A program made the position numbers and the translations under genes. From an uncultured Clostridia bacterium (lineage in GTDB: Bacteria > Bacillota > Clostridia > Christensenellales > Borkfalkiaceae), in contig CANQMN010000007.1 of NCBI GenBank assembly GCA_947624965.1, positions 1 to 64,000 of the forward strand: a DNA stretch of 64,000 bases, written 5' to 3'. Below the pieces are notes generated by a model. The model saw only the letters and a list, made by a program, of their open reading frames with translations, was not told the DNA's origin and made no database searches. Below, piece by piece: positions 50,676 through 59,232 of the stretch (positions are counted from its first letter, which is position 1; each line of letters begins with the position of its first letter).

Positions 50676-51886
50676 GTTCTGTAATCTCCGTTTATCTTTA
50701 CATAGTCATAGGTGAGGTCGCAACCCCATGCGGTCGCCCGCTTCTTTCCGAGATTTACGTTCACGTCGATGAAGATCTCCTTCTCGGAGAGCACTTCTTT
50801 GGCGAACGCTTCGGAAAAGTCCAGTCCCGCGCCCCCTCTGCACACCGCGAGCGTTCCCGCCGCGGAGCGGAAGTCGAGATCGATCTTGTCCACGTCGAGC
50901 TTCGCGCCCGAGTAGCCGAGCGCGCAGAGCACTCTCCCCCAGTTGGCGTCCGCGCCGAAGATCGCCGCTTTCAGCAGATCGGAGCACACCACGGCTTTCG
51001 CCGCAAGGCGGGCGTCTTTCAGGGTCGCCGCCCCGCTCACCGTGCATTCGATGAGTTTGGTCGCCCCCTCCCCGTCGGCAGCGATCATGCGGCAGACCGC
51101 CGACGTTACGCAGTGGAGCGCCCTGCAAAATATGCGGAAATCCGCGCCCTTTTCAATAATTTCGCGGTTGCCCGCAAGCCCGCTCGCCATGATGCAAAGC
51201 GTATCGTTCGTGGAGGTGTCCCTGTCTACGGAGAGCATATTCAGCGAACTCTTTACGTCCTCCGAGAGCGCCGCCTGCAACATCGCGGGAGAGATCGCCG
51301 CGTCCGTCGTGATGAACATCAGCAAGGTCGCCATGTTGGGACAGATCATGCCGACGCCCTTTGCGATCGCGCCGATCCTGCACTCCTTGCCGTCCAAAAC
51401 AAAGCGGAACGCGATCTCCTTTTTCACGGTGTCCGTCGTCATGATGGCTTCCGCGGCGGCGTCGCTTCCGTCGCCGAGCCCCGCCGCGAGCGCGGGCATT
51501 CCCGCCTCGATGGGCGCGATCGGGAGCCGCTGTCCGATGACCCCCGTGCTCGCCACGACAACGTCCTCCGCGGAAACGCCCGTGTGCGCTTCGACGAGCG
51601 CGCACATCTTTTCCGCGATCTCCACGCCGTCCGCGTTGCAGGTATTCGCGTTGCCGCTGTTGACGACGACCGCCTGCGCGTATCCGTCCGCGACGTGCCG
51701 CTTCGTTACCAGAATGGGCGCGCCCTTCACGAGATTGGTCGTATAGACGCACGCCGTCGCGCAACGCTTGTCCGCAACGATGAGCGCCAGATCTTTCTTT
51801 GTTTTATTTTTCCTGATCCCGCAATGAACGCCGTTCGCGCGGAATCCCTTCGGGGCGCAAACGCCGCCCGCGATCGTCTCTATCAT
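50672..51886 (-). CDS. argJ: Bifunctional ornithine acetyltransferase/N-acetylglutamate synthase
   Basis: A 404-residue Ntn-type enzyme that self-cleaves into two chains; the cleavage site is the Ala-Thr bond in ICPNMATLLMF, Thr being the nucleophile. It recycles acetyl groups from N-acetylornithine to glutamate, so no argE or argA is required. ATG 51886 follows AGGAT. Forty bp downstream of argC. Confidence 0.94.
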   Translation of the reverse strand: MIETIAGGVCAPKGFRANGVHCGIRKNKTKKDLALIVADKRCATACVYTTNLVKGAPILVTKRHVADGYAQAVVVNSGNANTCNADGVEIAEKMCALVEAHTGVSAEDVVVASTGVIGQRLPIAPIEAGMPALAAGLGDGSDAAAEAIMTTDTVKKEIAFRFVLDGKECRIGAIAKGVGMICPNMATLLMFITTDAAISPAMLQAALSEDVKSSLNMLSVDRDTSTNDTLCIMASGLAGNREIIEKGADFRIFCRALHCVTSAVCRMIAADGEGATKLIECTVSGAATLKDARLAAKAVVCSDLLKAAIFGADANWGRVLCALGYSGAKLDVDKIDLDFRSAAGTLAVCRGGAGLDFSEAFAKEVLSEKEIFIDVNVNLGKKRATAWGCDLTYDYVKINGDYRT

Positions 51887-51926
51887 ATCCTGACGTCTAT
51901 TCCTTTTCGTATCGCAAATGATTGTA

Positions 51927-52853
51927 TCACAAACCGAGAGCCTCGTCAAGCCCCAGAGCGATATTCATATTCTGAATTGCCGCTCCGCTCGCACCTTTTC
52001 CGAGATTGTCGAGCCGCGCGGCGAGCAAGATCTGCTCTTCGTTCCCGCCGACGAAAATTTCGAGCCGGTTGGTCCCCGCGAGGGCGTTCGCCGAGAGAAA
52101 ACCGTCCTCCGAAGCGCGGGAGACGGAGACGAACCTTTCGCCCGCATAGTGGCGCGAGAGCGCCTCGAAGATCTCCTCTTCGGAGAGCTTTTTCGCCAAA
52201 AGATCGCGGAAGAGCGGCACGCACACCGTCATGCCCGCGTAAAAATCGCACACATAGGGATTGAACACGGGAACGCGCGTGAGCCCCGCGCGCATCTTCA
52301 TTTCGGGAAGATGCTTATGGGCGAGCGTGAGCGCGTAGAGACGGGGCGCATCGAGCAGTCTCTCCCGCGGAGACGCTTCGTACTGCGCAATGCCCTTTTT
52401 CCCCGCCCCCGAATAGCCGCTTACGGCATGGCAGACGAAGGGATAGTCGGGCGCGGCGATGCCGAGCGCAACCAACGGGTACGCGACGGAGAGAAACCCG
52501 CTCGCATAGCAACCGGGATTCGCGATGCGCTTTGCGGTGCGTAGCGCTTCGCGGAACTGCGGTCCGAGTTCGGGAAATCCGTACGCCCAGTCCTCCCGCG
52601 TGCGGTGCGCCGTGGAGGCGTCGATCACGACGGTATTTTCGTTCTCCACGAGGGAGACGGCTTCGCGCGCGGCGTCGTCGGGCAGGCACAGGAACACGAC
52701 GTCCGCCTCGTTGATCGCTTCGCGGCGGGCGGAGACGCTTTTCCGCATATCCTCGGAAAGCGAGATGATAAAAATATCATCCCGCTTTTCCAGTCGTTCA
52801 AATATTTGCAGACCCGTCGTGCCCGCTTTCCCGTCGATAAAGACCTTCGTCAT
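51927..52853 (-). CDS. argC: N-acetyl-gamma-glutamyl-phosphate reductase, short type
   Basis: A 308-residue NADP-dependent reductase. The N-terminus FIDGKAGTTGLQI and total length are of the shorter type-2 ArgC. The catalytic Cys is in ANPGCYASGF. It makes N-acetylglutamate semialdehyde. Follows argG by three bases. Confidence 0.93.
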   Translation of the reverse strand: MTKVFIDGKAGTTGLQIFERLEKRDDIFIISLSEDMRKSVSARREAINEADVVFLCLPDDAAREAVSLVENENTVVIDASTAHRTREDWAYGFPELGPQFREALRTAKRIANPGCYASGFLSVAYPLVALGIAAPDYPFVCHAVSGYSGAGKKGIAQYEASPRERLLDAPRLYALTLAHKHLPEMKMRAGLTRVPVFNPYVCDFYAGMTVCVPLFRDLLAKKLSEEEIFEALSRHYAGERFVSVSRASEDGFLSANALAGTNRLEIFVGGNEEQILLAARLDNLGKGASGAAIQNMNIALGLDEALGL

Positions 52854-52856
52854 GGC

Positions 52857-54086
52857 TTATTTCAGCTTGTTTTGTTCGAGGAGCGCCTTGATCTTGATGG
52901 GAAGCCCGAAGAGATTGATGAAGCCCTCCGAATCCTTCTGCGAATAGGCGCCGCCGTCGTCCGCGAACGTGGCGATGTTTTCGCTGTACAGGGAATAGGG
53001 AGACGAGATCCCCGCGCTCGTAACGTTGCCCTTGTAAATGCGCAGCTTCACGTCGCCCGTTACCGTCTCCTGTGTTTTTGTTACGAATGCGGAGAGCGCC
53101 TCTCGAAGCGGCGTAAACCACAGCCCGTCGTATACGAGCTCGCCGAATTTTACGGCGACGAGCTGTTTATAGTGCTGGGTCGCCTTGTCGAGGCAGACGG
53201 TTTCGAGAAGCCTGTGCGCCTCATAGAGAAGGGTGCCGCCGGGCGTCTCGTATACGCCGCGGGATTTCATGCCGACGAGGCGGTTCTCCACGAGGTCGGC
53301 AATGCCGACGCCGTTCGCGCCGCCCACTTCGTTGAGCTTCGCCATGAGCGAGACGGCGTCCGTCTTTTTCCCGTCGATCGCGGTGGGAACGCCCTTTTCA
53401 AAATGCAGCGTGAGATAGGTGGGACAATCGGGCGCCTGCACGGGCGAAACGCCCATTTCGAGGAAGCCCTCCTTTTCGTACTGCGGCTCGTTGGCGGGAT
53501 CTTCGAGATCCAGCCCCTCGTGCGAGAGGTGCCACAGGTTCTTATCCTTGGAATAGTTGGTCTCGCGGTTGATTTTCAGGGGGATGTTGTGCGCCTCCGC
53601 GTACTCGATCTCCTCTTCGCGGCTCTTGATGTCCCAGATGCGCCACGGGGCGATAATCTTCATCTCGGGCGCGAACGCCTTGATGGAGAGCTCGAAGCGG
53701 ACCTGATCGTTCCCCTTGCCCGTACAGCCGTGGCAGACGGCGTCCGCATGCTCCTTCTTCGCGATATCCACGATCGCCTTTGCGATGACGGGACGGGCGA
53801 AAGAGGTCCCCAAGAGGTATTTGTCCTCATAGACCGCGCCCGCCTGCATCGTCGGGTAGATATAATTTTCGATGAAGTCCTTTTTGAGGTCCAAAACGTA
53901 CAGCTTGGACGCGCCCGTCTTCTTCGCCTTCTCTTCGAGCCCGTCGAGCTCCGTCCCCTGCCCGACGTCGCCGGAGACCGCGATGACCTCGCAGTTGTCG
54001 TAGTGCTCTTTGAGCCACGGGATGATGATGGAGGTATCCAGTCCGCCCGAATAGGCGAGAACGACCTTTTTGATCTTTGTTTCCAT
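52857..54086 (-). CDS. argG: Argininosuccinate synthase
   Basis: A 409-residue PP-loop enzyme: [18 protein letters not shown] binds [16 protein letters not shown] and the EGAxYE-like block are conserved. It joins citrulline and aspartate. First gene of the operon with its own promoter; ATG 54086 has GGAAGG about ten bases upstream. The matching argH is not in this window. Confidence 0.95.
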   Translation of the reverse strand: METKIKKVVLAYSGGLDTSIIIPWLKEHYDNCEVIAVSGDVGQGTELDGLEEKAKKTGASKLYVLDLKKDFIENYIYPTMQAGAVYEDKYLLGTSFARPVIAKAIVDIAKKEHADAVCHGCTGKGNDQVRFELSIKAFAPEMKIIAPWRIWDIKSREEEIEYAEAHNIPLKINRETNYSKDKNLWHLSHEGLDLEDPANEPQYEKEGFLEMGVSPVQAPDCPTYLTLHFEKGVPTAIDGKKTDAVSLMAKLNEVGGANGVGIADLVENRLVGMKSRGVYETPGGTLLYEAHRLLETVCLDKATQHYKQLVAVKFGELVYDGLWFTPLREALSAFVTKTQETVTGDVKLRIYKGNVTSAGISSPYSLYSENIATFADDGGAYSQKDSEGFINLFGLPIKIKALLEQNKLK

Positions 54087-54122
54087 ACACGTTTTCCTTC
54101 CTTGAATTTCAGTCCGCACGCT

Positions 54123-54168
54123 ATTATACAGGAGAAAGGGACGCAAGTCAAGCGTTTGCGCCCCTTTC
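54123..54168 (-). promoter_or_regulatory. argG promoter within a large dyad
   Basis: Minus strand TTGACT (54146-54151), 17 bp, TATAAT (54123-54128). GAAAGGG-CGCAA (54134-54146) and TTGCG-CCCTTTC (54156-54168) form an inverted repeat centred on the -35, a possible operator. Upstream, 54235-54250 is a perfect palindrome ATTTTAT-GA-ATAAAAT that contains TGAATAAAAT, resembling half an ARG box; ArgR control is possible but unproven. Confidence 0.75.
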
Positions 54169-54254
54169 GATAAAATTTTTTATAATTTCCGAATAATATC
54201 GTATTGTTTCTTTCGATATAACATATATATACTTATTTTATGAATAAAATACGG

Positions 54255-54713
54255 TTATCGGACGGGGAGTTCGCCGACGCGCGGATAAAACTTCTCGATC
54301 TCCCGTTCGGTAAACTGTTCTTCCGAATATTTTCCGAGCGGAACGCGGCGGTAAAAGACGAATTTATCGCGGGAATCCTGCGTTTCAAACGTCCCGACGA
54401 ACTTGTTTTTATACACCTTCATGTCCACGCATCCCATGCGGACGTCGTAGGTAAACGTCTTGCGCTTCGTTTGGAGGTAGACGACTTTATCCGTCGTCTC
54501 CACGCTGATCACAAGCCCCATCGAGACGCGCAGCGCATATGTCGCATAGACGGCGATCCAGAGCACGGCGAGCGCGGGCGAAATGATGTAAAACGCAAAA
54601 TATCCGCTCACCGCAAAGACGAGGCAGACCATGAACGCGGGAATGCAGACGACGCTGAACAAAATGAACAGGAGCCGCATTCTCTTCACGAATTTAAGGA
54701 TACCCGCCTTCAC
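54255..54713 (-). CDS. Small membrane protein with PH-like domain, unknown function
   Basis: A 152-residue protein with two membrane segments (MRLLFILFSVVCIPAFMVCLVFAV and YIISPALAVLWIAVYATYAL) and a C-terminal domain of about 85 residues (VVYLQTKRKTFTYDVRM...) with the look of a bacterial PH-like domain, as in the 41992-42585 protein. Overlaps the flavin reductase gene by four bases. Confidence 0.7.
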   Translation of the reverse strand: MKAGILKFVKRMRLLFILFSVVCIPAFMVCLVFAVSGYFAFYIISPALAVLWIAVYATYALRVSMGLVISVETTDKVVYLQTKRKTFTYDVRMGCVDMKVYKNKFVGTFETQDSRDKFVFYRRVPLGKYSEEQFTEREIEKFYPRVGELPVR

Positions 54714-55267
54714 TTCTTCTCCTTCGCGGTATAGCCGTACGTCCCCGCTTGTTCCCCCGTATAGAGGTATTTCCCGTTTTCATAGGCGACGAGGCGCCCC
54801 GCTTCGAGCGCGAGCCTGCCGTTTTTCACGACCGCCTCGTCGGCGACGACGTTGACGATCTCCCCGAAAAAGACGGCGTGCGTGCCGAGATCCACCCGCT
54901 TTATCACCTTGCATTCGAGGCTTGCGGGGCTCTCCGCGATATAGGGACAGCCGACCGCCCTCCCCGCGCCGCGGGTAAGACCTGCCGCCTCGAATTTATC
55001 GCGATCCCGCCCCGAAATAGTGCCGCAAACGTCCGTCGCGTGCAGGAGCTCCTTCGTTACGAGATTGACGGTAAACTCGCCCGTGCGCTCGATGAGCGGG
55101 AGCGAATGGCGGGAATAGCGCACGGAGATGCTCACGACGGGCGGCTCCGAATTGACCGTGCCCACCCATGCGAGCGTGATGATGTTGTTTTCGCGCGCGT
55201 CGCCGCAGGTAACCATGACGGCGGGGACGGGCGCAAGGTATGTGGACGGTTTCAAATCGATCTTCAT
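54710..55267 (-). CDS. Flavin reductase-like FMN-binding protein
   Basis: A 185-residue protein of the split-barrel flavin reductase family: PAVMVTCGDARENNIITLAWVG at the start and NSEPPVVSISVRYSRHS are characteristic, as is FTVNLVTKELLHATDVCG. It likely binds FMN; the true substrate is unknown. ATG 55267 follows AGGAGGAG and overlaps the thioesterase stop by four bases. Confidence 0.87.
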   Translation of the reverse strand: MKIDLKPSTYLAPVPAVMVTCGDARENNIITLAWVGTVNSEPPVVSISVRYSRHSLPLIERTGEFTVNLVTKELLHATDVCGTISGRDRDKFEAAGLTRGAGRAVGCPYIAESPASLECKVIKRVDLGTHAVFFGEIVNVVADEAVVKNGRLALEAGRLVAYENGKYLYTGEQAGTYGYTAKEKK

Positions 55268-56019
55268 GATGTTGCTCCTCCTTGGAACATGACATGGAAC
55301 TGCGTGAGCGTCTCTCCGCCCGCGCGCGCTTCGAGAAAGCTCTCGCCCTTGCCGTCCTTGCGCAAAAGGGAAAGCTCGTCCCCTTCGCGCGCCTGCTTCA
55401 CATAGACGATACGGAAGGCGCGGACGGCGCGATGCGCGAGTTCCTCTTCGGAAAAACAATCGGCAAAGAAATCGGGATAGCGCGCGTTGTTTGCGTGCAA
55501 GTAGTGGTCGCAATGGCTGTTGCCCACGCGCATGCGGTACATTTCCCGCCCCATGTCGCCGATTTTCGGGATTTTCCCATTCGGCGTCTCCACCGTCTTT
55601 TCCGCGCGGTAGGGACAGCGCGCATGGACCTCGCCGAGCTTATCGGGCGTGAGCATCGCGAACCGCGCCAGATCGACAAGGCACCAGCGCGACGAGAGCG
55701 CGGCGATCCTCTCCCCCTTTTCGTCGAGAACGCGGTAATCGCGATCGAAAATAACGTGGCGCGGGGGAAGGGGCCACGTCTCCACCGTGAGCGTTTCGCC
55801 GAACTTCGCGCGCCGATAAATTTCGCCGTACGTGCTCGCGATGATGAACCCGCGCCCGTCCCGCTTCAACGCCTCGTAGCCGAACCCGAGCTCATCCGCG
55901 CTCGAACTCGCCGCCTCCTGTGTGAAGGAGAGCAACGCGGAAAGTTTGATCTCGTCCTTAAAATCGACGTCGGAGCAACGCAGGGCAAAACTGCGTCTGT
56001 GGCAATAGGCTTCTTCCAT
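55264..56019 (-). CDS. Acyl-ACP thioesterase
   Basis: A 251-residue double hot-dog thioesterase of the FatA/bacterial TE family: YGEIYRRAKFGETLTVETWP and the substrate-facing SSRWCLVDLARF; HCDHYLHANNARYPDFF is the typical second-domain motif with Asn and His candidates. It frees fatty acids from ACP, possibly for membrane lipid tailoring. The ATG at 56019 is six bases after a perfect -10, so there is no room for a ribosome site. Confidence 0.85.
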   Translation of the reverse strand: MEEAYCHRRSFALRCSDVDFKDEIKLSALLSFTQEAASSSADELGFGYEALKRDGRGFIIASTYGEIYRRAKFGETLTVETWPLPPRHVIFDRDYRVLDEKGERIAALSSRWCLVDLARFAMLTPDKLGEVHARCPYRAEKTVETPNGKIPKIGDMGREMYRMRVGNSHCDHYLHANNARYPDFFADCFSEEELAHRAVRAFRIVYVKQAREGDELSLLRKDGKGESFLEARAGGETLTQFHVMFQGGATS

Positions 56020-56025
56020 GCGAAT

Positions 56026-56054
56026 ATTATAACACGGCGGAGACGGGATGTCAA
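56026..56054 (-). promoter_or_regulatory. Thioesterase operon promoter, leaderless
   Basis: Minus strand TTGACA (56049-56054), 17 bp, TATAAT (56026-56031) with upstream TGT. Only six bases separate the -10 from the ATG (56019-56017), so transcription should begin at or next to the start codon. Confidence 0.85.
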
Positions 56055-56072
56055 CCGAAGGCGTCCGCAAAT

Positions 56073-56777
56073 TCACCCGTTCGCGGAGGGACTTAAAAAT
56101 GCGATGGCTCCCTCTGCGACGGCGGAGACGAGCTTTTCCCGATATCCGTCGTCGAGAAGCAGTTCCTCGTCCTCCGCGTTGGACAAAAAGCCGCACTCCA
56201 CGATCACGGAAGGATAATCGCTGCAATTGAGGATGTAGTAATCCCCTTTGAGCGCGCGCGTTTTTTTGACGCATTCGGGCATCTCGTTGAGCGACGTCTG
56301 TATGAGATCGGCGAGAAGGGAGGAGCGTTCCGAGCTCTCACGGAAAAAGACCTGCGCGCCGCGGCGGGAGCGCAGTGAAAAAAAGTTCTGGTGTACGGAA
56401 ATGACGAGCGCGGGTGCGCTCTTGCGGATGATCTCCGCGCGCTTTTGCATGTCGCGCTTTTTATATCCCGCAGTCGCCGCGCCGTACAACCCCGCCTCGG
56501 TGGGGCGCGTCTGTACCACCGAAAAGCCCGCTTCGGAAAACTTCGCGCCGAGCGCGCGGGCATAGGCGAGATTTACGTCGCTCTCCTTCACGCCCGAGAC
56601 GATCCCCACGACGCCGCCGTCCACGCCGCCGTGCCCCGCGTCGATGACGACGGTGAGTTTGAGGCTCTCCCCCGCGGTGCGCGCGAGCGCGAAAAAACAG
56701 ACGGCGAACGCAAGGGCCACGGCGAGCGCGAGCGAACACACGCCGAACGCCCTGCGATATCGATAGAATACATTCAT
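56073..56777 (-). CDS. N-acetylmuramoyl-L-alanine amidase, CwlD-like
   Basis: A 234-residue amidase_3 enzyme. One N-terminal membrane segment (VCSLALAVALAFAVCFFAL) then the zinc amidase domain: VVIDAGHGGVDGG (first zinc His), ISVHQNFF (His) and VIVECGFLSNAED (catalytic Glu). It cleaves the stem peptide from MurNAc; CwlD acts in spore cortex, but a role in vegetative wall turnover is equally possible. No ribosome site is visible before ATG 56777. Confidence 0.88.
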   Translation of the reverse strand: MNVFYRYRRAFGVCSLALAVALAFAVCFFALARTAGESLKLTVVIDAGHGGVDGGVVGIVSGVKESDVNLAYARALGAKFSEAGFSVVQTRPTEAGLYGAATAGYKKRDMQKRAEIIRKSAPALVISVHQNFFSLRSRRGAQVFFRESSERSSLLADLIQTSLNEMPECVKKTRALKGDYYILNCSDYPSVIVECGFLSNAEDEELLLDDGYREKLVSAVAEGAIAFLSPSANG

Positions 56778-56813
56778 ACGGTATTGTATGATTGTCCCGC
56801 CGAGAACATGAAA

Positions 56814-56837
56814 CCGCGGCGGGCACGCCCGCCGCGG
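56814..56837 (-). terminator. Terminator of the nfnA-nfnB operon
   Basis: A perfect 10-bp GC stem, CCGCGGCGGG/CCCGCCGCGG, with a four-base loop, just after the nfnB stop; a short T-run follows on the minus strand. Confidence 0.75.
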
Positions 56838-56842
56838 CAATT

Positions 56843-58234
56843 TTATCTGTCCTTTCCGCGCAAGTCCTCGTCTATCGCCTTTGCGGCGGTCTTTCCCGCG
56901 CCCATCGCGAGGATGACGGTCGCGGAGCCCGTTACGGCGTCCCCGCCCGCGTATACGCCCTTCATCGACGTCCGCCCCCGCTCGTCCGCAACGATCTGCC
57001 CGCGCGGCGAGACGGCGAGCCCCGCCGTCGTCCGCTCGATGAGCGGATTGGGCGAAGTGCCGAGCGCCATGATCACGCACTCCGCCGCAAGTTCAAAGCC
57101 GCTGTTCGGCTTCTCGCGCGGACTGCGCCTGCCGGAGGCGTCCGGCTCGCCCAGTTCCATCTCCGTGCATTTGAGCCCCGCGACACAGCCGTCCTTCGTC
57201 AGGATCTCCACGGGATTGGCGAGAAACTTAAATTCGACGCCCTCTTCCTCGGCGTGTTCCACCTCCTCTTTGCGGGCGGGAAGTTCCTCCCTGCCGCGCC
57301 GATAGACGATGTACACATGTTCCGCGCCGAGCCGCAAAGCGCAGCGCGCGGCGTCCATCGCGACGTTCCCGCCGCCCACGACGGCGACCCGCTTCGCCCG
57401 CCATACGGGCGTTTCGCTGTCCGTTTCGTACGCCTTCATGAGGTTGGTCCGCGTGAGATATTCGTTTGCGGAGAGCACGCCGTTCGCGTTTTCTCCCTTG
57501 ATCCCCATAAAGCGGGGAAGTCCCGCGCCCGTGCCGAGGAACACCGCCTCGAAGCCGTCGCGCAGAAGTTCTTCCACGGTGAGCGCGCGCCCGATGACCG
57601 CATCCGTCGCGAACGTTACGCCGAGACGCTTCAATCCCTCCGTCTCGCGGCGGACGATCTCCTTGGGCAGACGGAACTCCGGAATGCCGTAGACGAGCAC
57701 GCCGCCCGCTAAATGGAGCGCCTCGAACACCGTTACGTCGTAGCCCGCCTTGGCGAGATCCCCCGCGCAGGCGAGCCCCGCGGGTCCCGAGCCGACGACG
57801 GCGACCCTGTGCCCGTTCCGCTCGGGAGGAGGCGGTTCCTCTCCCCCCTGTTCCATATGCCGATCGGCGGCAAACCGTTCCAGCCGTCCGATCGCCACGG
57901 GTTCCCCCTTCTTTCCGCGCGTGCAAAATTTTTCGCACTGCCGCTCCTGCGGGCAGACCCTTCCGCAGACGGCGGGAAGCGAAGAACTCTTCGCGATTAC
58001 GCGATACGCCTCCTCGAACTTTCCCTCCGCGAGATCCGCGAGGAAGGCGGGGATATCGATGCCGACGGGACAGCCGTCCACGCAGGGACGGTTTTTACAG
58101 TGCAGACAGCGCTGCGCTTCGGAGACCGCGGTCTCCGCATCGTAGCCGAGGGCGACTTCGGAAAAGTTGTTTCTCCGCACGGACGGCGGCTGCACGGGCA
58201 TGGGATGTTTTTGCGCCTGCATGTTTGCCATCAT
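56843..58234 (-). CDS. NfnB / glutamate synthase small subunit-like oxidoreductase
   Basis: A 463-residue flavoprotein: N-terminal Fe-S domain with CLHCKNRPCVDGCPVG and CGRVCPQERQCEKFC (two 4Fe-4S clusters), FAD site VVGSGPAGLACAGDL and NAD(P) site VVGGGNVAMDAARCAL. Paired with an NfnA-like subunit it is best read as NfnB of the electron-bifurcating ferredoxin:NADP oxidoreductase, or as a SudA-like sulfide dehydrogenase; no GltB-type large subunit is near. Start ATG 58234 overlaps nfnA (ATGA) behind GGGGGTGAG. Confidence 0.88.
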   Translation of the reverse strand: MMANMQAQKHPMPVQPPSVRRNNFSEVALGYDAETAVSEAQRCLHCKNRPCVDGCPVGIDIPAFLADLAEGKFEEAYRVIAKSSSLPAVCGRVCPQERQCEKFCTRGKKGEPVAIGRLERFAADRHMEQGGEEPPPPERNGHRVAVVGSGPAGLACAGDLAKAGYDVTVFEALHLAGGVLVYGIPEFRLPKEIVRRETEGLKRLGVTFATDAVIGRALTVEELLRDGFEAVFLGTGAGLPRFMGIKGENANGVLSANEYLTRTNLMKAYETDSETPVWRAKRVAVVGGGNVAMDAARCALRLGAEHVYIVYRRGREELPARKEEVEHAEEEGVEFKFLANPVEILTKDGCVAGLKCTEMELGEPDASGRRSPREKPNSGFELAAECVIMALGTSPNPLIERTTAGLAVSPRGQIVADERGRTSMKGVYAGGDAVTGSATVILAMGAGKTAAKAIDEDLRGKDR

Positions 58235-59070
58235 CTCACCCCCTTGTAGAGATTGCAATGCCGCTCCCGCGCCTCGCTTTCAAAGGGCGCGTATGCCTTG
58301 GAGCGCAGGATCGCCTCGTCGAAATCGACGAGATGCGCGTCGAAATCGGGACCGTCCACGCAGGCGAATTTCATTTCGCCTCCTACGGTGAGGCGGCAAC
58401 AGCCGCACATACCCGTCCCGTCAATCATGAGCGGATTCATGCTCGCCACCGTCTTTACGGCGTACGGTTTCGTCGCCTGCGCGACGAACTTCATCATCAC
58501 GAGCGGACCGATCGTTATCACTTCGTCGAACCTTTCTCCCCCTTCGAGAAGCCGCGTAAGGGGCGCGCAGACGTTGCCGCGCTCGCCGTACGAACCGTCG
58601 TCCGACGTGAGATACAGGCGGTCGCTCACGCTTCGGAACTCCTCTTCGAGAATGACGAGGGCACGCGTTCTGAACCCGACGATCGACGTAACGGAGCACC
58701 CGAGCGCATGCAGACGGCGCGCGACGGGGAGCGCGATCGCACAGCCGACCCCGCCGCCCACGACGGCGACTTTTTTCAGCCCCTCCACCTCCGTGGGGTT
58801 GCCCAAGGGACCCGCAAAATCGGCGAGCCGCTCCCCGACCTTCTTTTCGTTGAGCGCCATCGTCGCGCCGCCGACGACCTGAAAAATAATTTCCACGCCG
58901 CCCGTCTCCGCGTCGCAACCCGCGATCGTGAGCGGGATACGCTCGCCGCACTCGTCCGCACGCAGGATGACGAACTGCCCCGCAAGCGCTTTTCTCGCGA
59001 CGAGCGGCGCCGCGATCTCCATCCGCGTTACCCAATCGTTGAGGCTCTCTTTTCTCAAAATTTCATACAT
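58231..59070 (-). CDS. NfnA / PyrK-like FAD-NAD and 2Fe-2S subunit
   Basis: A 279-residue ferredoxin reductase-like protein: FAD-binding barrel (GQFVILRADECGERIPLTIAG), NAD-binding GPLGNPTEV and VGGGVGCAIALPVA, and a C-terminal 2Fe-2S ligand set in DGTGMCGCCRLTVGG...CVDGPDF. It is the usual partner of NfnB, moving electrons between NADH, ferredoxin and NADP. ATG 59070 is used; GGAG lies eleven bases upstream. Confidence 0.88.
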   Translation of the reverse strand: MYEILRKESLNDWVTRMEIAAPLVARKALAGQFVILRADECGERIPLTIAGCDAETGGVEIIFQVVGGATMALNEKKVGERLADFAGPLGNPTEVEGLKKVAVVGGGVGCAIALPVARRLHALGCSVTSIVGFRTRALVILEEEFRSVSDRLYLTSDDGSYGERGNVCAPLTRLLEGGERFDEVITIGPLVMMKFVAQATKPYAVKTVASMNPLMIDGTGMCGCCRLTVGGEMKFACVDGPDFDAHLVDFDEAILRSKAYAPFESEARERHCNLYKGVR

Positions 59071-59099
59071 ATGCGCATGCGCTCCGTTTCTATACATAT

Positions 59100-59128
59100 A
59101 TTATACAACTGCGCGCGCCGATTGTCAA
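59100..59128 (-). promoter_or_regulatory. nfnA-nfnB promoter
   Basis: Minus strand TTGACA (59123-59128), 17 bp, TATAAT (59100-59105). About 30 bp before the nfnA start. A divergent promoter for degV begins 40 bp to the right. Confidence 0.88.
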
Positions 59129-59167
59129 TCGCGGAAGCAGATTTATCATAAATATTGTTTTATTTTG

Positions 59168-59196
59168 TTGACATTTCCTTTTGTGCAAGTTATAAT
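59168..59196 (+). promoter_or_regulatory. degV promoter
   Basis: TTGACA (59168-59173), 17 bp, TATAAT (59191-59196), about 37 bp before the degV start. Confidence 0.88.
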
Positions 59197-59232
59197 GAAG
59201 TAGTTCAATAAATGAATTTTTCGGAGTGGAAT

